From Muribaculaceae bacterium (lineage in GTDB: Bacteria; Bacteroidota; Bacteroidia; Bacteroidales; Muribaculaceae), in NCBI GenBank assembly GCA_024400895.1, contig JAKSMA010000061.1, forward strand, positions 1 through 11,227: DNA of 11,227 nucleotides, read 5' to 3'. The position numbers were made by a program, and so were the translations under genes. The notes below the pieces were generated by a model. The model worked only from the letters and a program-made list of their open reading frames with translations, ran no database searches and had not been told where the DNA came from. Position 1 is the first letter of the stretch; each line of letters opens with the position of its first letter. Shown here piece by piece: positions 9,080-11,227 of this stretch.

Positions 9080-9102
9080 TTTTTTTTAATTGTTTGTCCC
9101 GT
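9054..9102 (-). terminator. Intrinsic terminator after clpX
   Basis: ACGGGACAAACAA (9066-9078) and its exact complement (9090-9102) form a perfect 13-bp stem with an 11-base loop. Read on the minus strand the tail is T-rich but interrupted (TCTATTTTATT), so release may be less efficient than at a pure T run. It begins 25 bases after the clpX stop codon. Confidence 0.82.
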
Positions 9103-9127
9103 AAAAATGTATTTTTTATTAAAAAAA

Positions 9128-10372
9128 TCACTTAGTGTCTTTCAAAATCTCAAAGTTTGATTTTTCAAGCTGCTCTTTTGCGTATTCTAATGTAACAGTG
9201 TACTCTTTCGCATTCGATGAAGGTACTTTGTACATAGCTTCGGTCATAATCGTTTCAAATAGCGATCGGAGCCCGCGTGCTCCTAATTTATATTCCACCG
9301 CTTTGGCAACAATATAATCAAGAACTTCGCTTTCAATCACAAGCTTCACATCGTCCATTTTAAACAGTTTTTCGTACTGCTTTGTAATCGCATTTTTAGG
9401 CTCGGTGAGAATGCGTCGCAGTGCATTGTTGTCAAGAGGCTCGAGATTGGTGAGTACTGGCAAGCGACCGATGATTTCGGGTATCAAGCCAAATGAGCGA
9501 AGGTCTTGTGGCGCGACAAAATGCAGCAGACGTTCTTGCTCCAATCTGCGGTATTTGCTGTCGGTTCCGAAACCAACAACTTGCGTGTTGAGTCGTTGTG
9601 CGATTTTTCGCTCAATACCTTCGAATGCACCACCGCAAATGAAGAGGATGTTTTTGGTGTCGACAGGAATCATCTTTTGATCTGGATGCTTGCGACCTCC
9701 TTGGGGCGGAACATTCACAACAGAACCTTCCAGCAACTTTAGGAGACCTTGTTGCACACCCTCGCCACTGACATCTCGAGTGATTGACGGATTGTCGCCT
9801 TTGCGAGCAATCTTGTCGATTTCGTCGATGAATACAATGCCTCTCTCTGCCTCTTTCAAGTTGTAGTCGCAGGCTTGGAGAAGTCTGGTAAGCAGACTTT
9901 CGATATCTTCACCCACATAACCGGCTTCGGTTAGCACTGTCGCGTCAACAATTGCGAATGGAACTTTTAAGAGTTTTGCGATGGTCTTAGCCAGAAGCGT
10001 TTTGCCAGTACCGGTTGGCCCCACGATGATGATGTTTGATTTCTCGATTTCCACATCATCTTCAGTCTTTTCCTGAGCCAAGCGTTTATAGTGGTTGTAG
10101 ACAGCCACCGACAGATATTTCTTGGCGTCGTCTTGACCTATGACATATTCGTCAAGAAAGTTTTTAATCTCACTCGGTTTAGGAAGTGACTTGATGTCGA
10201 TGTCAGAACTTTCTGTCTTGTACATCTTGTCAAGATATTCCTTAGCCAACTGGTCTGCACGTTCGGCGCATTCGTTACAAATGCATCCGTTCATTCCGGG
10301 CATCAGGAGCTCAACTTCGCTTTCTGACCTACCACAAAAACTACATTTAAGTTCTTGTTCCTTTTTTGCCAT
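9128..10372 (-). CDS. clpX: ATP-dependent Clp protease ATP-binding subunit ClpX
   Basis: ClpX is a hexameric AAA+ unfoldase that recognises tagged or folded proteins and threads them into ClpP. The 414 residues begin with the zinc-binding domain: C10 and C13, then C32 and C35. The AAA+ core has Walker A GPTGTGKT (118-125), Walker B VFIDEID (180-186), the substrate-gripping pore loop GYVG (151-154), the RKH loop (227-229), and the sensor 2 region GARGLRS (364-370). The ClpP-docking loop reads VGF (266-268) where E. coli has IGF, a conservative change. The start is ATG 10372, in line with the family N-terminus. It lies 9 bases after the clpP stop, so the two subunits are made from one message and probably coupled. 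The gene is complete and unremarkable, and a terminator follows. Confidence 0.98.
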   Translation of the reverse strand: MAKKEQELKCSFCGRSESEVELLMPGMNGCICNECAERADQLAKEYLDKMYKTESSDIDIKSLPKPSEIKNFLDEYVIGQDDAKKYLSVAVYNHYKRLAQEKTEDDVEIEKSNIIIVGPTGTGKTLLAKTIAKLLKVPFAIVDATVLTEAGYVGEDIESLLTRLLQACDYNLKEAERGIVFIDEIDKIARKGDNPSITRDVSGEGVQQGLLKLLEGSVVNVPPQGGRKHPDQKMIPVDTKNILFICGGAFEGIERKIAQRLNTQVVGFGTDSKYRRLEQERLLHFVAPQDLRSFGLIPEIIGRLPVLTNLEPLDNNALRRILTEPKNAITKQYEKLFKMDDVKLVIESEVLDYIVAKAVEYKLGARGLRSLFETIMTEAMYKVPSSNAKEYTVTLEYAKEQLEKSNFEILKDTK

Positions 10373-10381
10373 TAGATTGAA

Positions 10382-11053
10382 TTATTTGCTTTTTTCAAGT
10401 ACTCTGTCAATCATGCCATAGTCAACAGCTTCTTGCGCTGTCATCCAATAGTCGCGGTCGCTATCTTGGTATACCTTGTCGTAAGGTTGGCCAGAATGTT
10501 CGCTAATGATTGTATAGAGTTCTTTTTTAAGTTTCAAAATTTCACGTGAAGTGATTTCGATGTCAGAGGCTTGACCTTGAATACCGCCCATTGGTTGGTG
10601 AATCATTACGCGAGAGTGCTTAAGAGCAAATCTTTTGTCTTTAGCACCAGCAACAAGAAGGACGGCAGCCATGGATGCTGCCATGCCTGTGCAAATGGTT
10701 GACACATCGCTTTGGATGTACTGCATAGTATCATAAATGCCAAGGCCTGCGTAAACAGAACCACCAGGGGAATTGATGTAGATTGAAACATCCTTACCTG
10801 GGTCGGAAGAGTCCAAGTAGAGGAGCTGTGCTTGAATTACATTGGCTGTATAGTCGTCAACTTGAGTACCCAGGAAGATGATTCGGTCCATCATCAAGCG
10901 TGAGAATACATCCATTTGAGCCACGTTGAGTTTGCGCTCTTCAATGATAGTTGGAGAAATAAAACTGTCGCTCACCTGACTGGTGTATTGGTCAAGTGCA
11001 AGGCCATTCATGCCGAGATGGTTAACTGCGAATTTTCTGAAATCGTTATTCAT
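10382..11053 (-). CDS. clpP: ATP-dependent Clp protease proteolytic subunit ClpP
   Basis: ClpP forms the double-ring serine protease chamber that degrades proteins delivered by ClpX. The 223-residue product has the full catalytic triad by alignment with E. coli: S127 in GMAASMA, H152 in MIHQPMGG, and D201 in DSDRDYW. The oxyanion-loop SPGGSV and handle-region REILKLKKEL runs are present. The N-terminus is about 30 residues longer than the mature E. coli enzyme, which starts near the equivalent of ISPTIIEERK (32-41); it is probably a propeptide removed on assembly. The start is ATG 11053, preceded by an A/T-rich leader with no convincing Shine-Dalgarno. It is separated from tig by a hairpin terminator, and clpX follows 9 bases after its stop. 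No good promoter match was found in the 99-base spacer, so it may also rely on read-through from tig. Confidence 0.97.
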   Translation of the reverse strand: MNNDFRKFAVNHLGMNGLALDQYTSQVSDSFISPTIIEERKLNVAQMDVFSRLMMDRIIFLGTQVDDYTANVIQAQLLYLDSSDPGKDVSIYINSPGGSVYAGLGIYDTMQYIQSDVSTICTGMAASMAAVLLVAGAKDKRFALKHSRVMIHQPMGGIQGQASDIEITSREILKLKKELYTIISEHSGQPYDKVYQDSDRDYWMTAQEAVDYGMIDRVLEKSK

Positions 11054-11084
11054 GCTCTTATGATTTAGTGTTTAATTAAAGTAT

Positions 11085-11135
11085 TAATTATTTATAATAA
11101 TCGAGAGCGGCTTGTGATAGATAGCCGCTCTCGAT
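11085..11135 (-). terminator. Hairpin terminator between tig and clpP
   Basis: TCGAGAGCGGCT (11101-11112) and its exact complement (11123-11134) form a 12-bp G/C-rich stem, extended to 13 by A11100-T11135, with a 10-base loop. On the minus strand the tail is TTATTATAAATAATT: A/T-rich, without a pure T run, so partial read-through into clpP is plausible. It begins 17 bases after the tig stop codon. Confidence 0.75.
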
Positions 11136-11152
11136 GTCATATTGTCATGAGA

Positions 11153-11227
11153 TTATTTTGCGGCTTCAAAAAGTTTGTTGAATTCTTCAACAGAAACAGT
11201 CTTTTCGTCGATGCCCACTGCACCTTG
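11153..11227 (-). CDS. tig: Trigger factor, C-terminal end only (24 codons)
   Basis: The frame enters from the right edge and reads QGAVGIDEKTVSVEEFNKLF, then EAAK and a TAA stop at 11155-11153. The ending VSVEEFNKLFEAAK resembles the C-terminus of Bacteroidota trigger factor, the ribosome-bound chaperone and prolyl isomerase that meets nascent chains. The position directly upstream of clpP-clpX, in the same direction, is the classic tig-clpP-clpX order and supports the call strongly. Only the last residues of the C-terminal chaperone domain are visible; the ribosome-binding and isomerase domains lie outside the window. Confidence 0.85.
   Translation of the reverse strand, partial: QGAVGIDEKTVSVEEFNKLFEAAK

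Overview
This window reads as chromosomal housekeeping DNA from a member of the Bacteroidales (Bacteroidota). Three things point there: the protein sequences (RecQ with a long tail after HRDC, an OstA-like protein beside two multi-parvulin isomerases, the C-terminus of ClpP and trigger factor), promoters of the Bacteroides type (TTTG about 19-20 nt from TAnnTTTG), and A/T-rich leaders without clear Shine-Dalgarno sequences. Every real gene lies on the minus strand, so transcription runs from right to left.

In transcription order the layout is: the last 24 codons of trigger factor (tig), a hairpin terminator, clpP-clpX as a tight pair, a terminator overlapping the recQ promoter, recQ, a terminator, a guaB promoter, guaB, a spacer with two mutually exclusive hairpins, a 640-residue PpiC/parvulin-type isomerase, a strong terminator, a promoter, a SurA-like isomerase, and an OstA-like (LptA-related) protein that runs off the left edge after 526 codons. 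No spacer exceeds 300 bases; the longest, 2940-3176, is explained by a terminator and a promoter.

The right part serves cytosolic protein quality control: trigger factor folds nascent chains, and ClpX unfolds and feeds substrates to ClpP. RecQ (DNA repair helicase) and GuaB (committed step of GMP synthesis) sit in the middle as separate units. The left part is an envelope biogenesis group: two secreted periplasmic chaperone/isomerases plus a periplasmic lipid-transport-like protein, consistent with outer-membrane protein and lipopolysaccharide assembly.

No mobile element, CRISPR array, tRNA, rRNA, phage gene or defence system is visible, and I do not see an undescribed system. The points most worth checking are in the spacers: the three-segment competing hairpin before the 640-residue isomerase gene, the recQ promoter embedded in the clpX terminator, and the GTG starts of the two leftmost genes.
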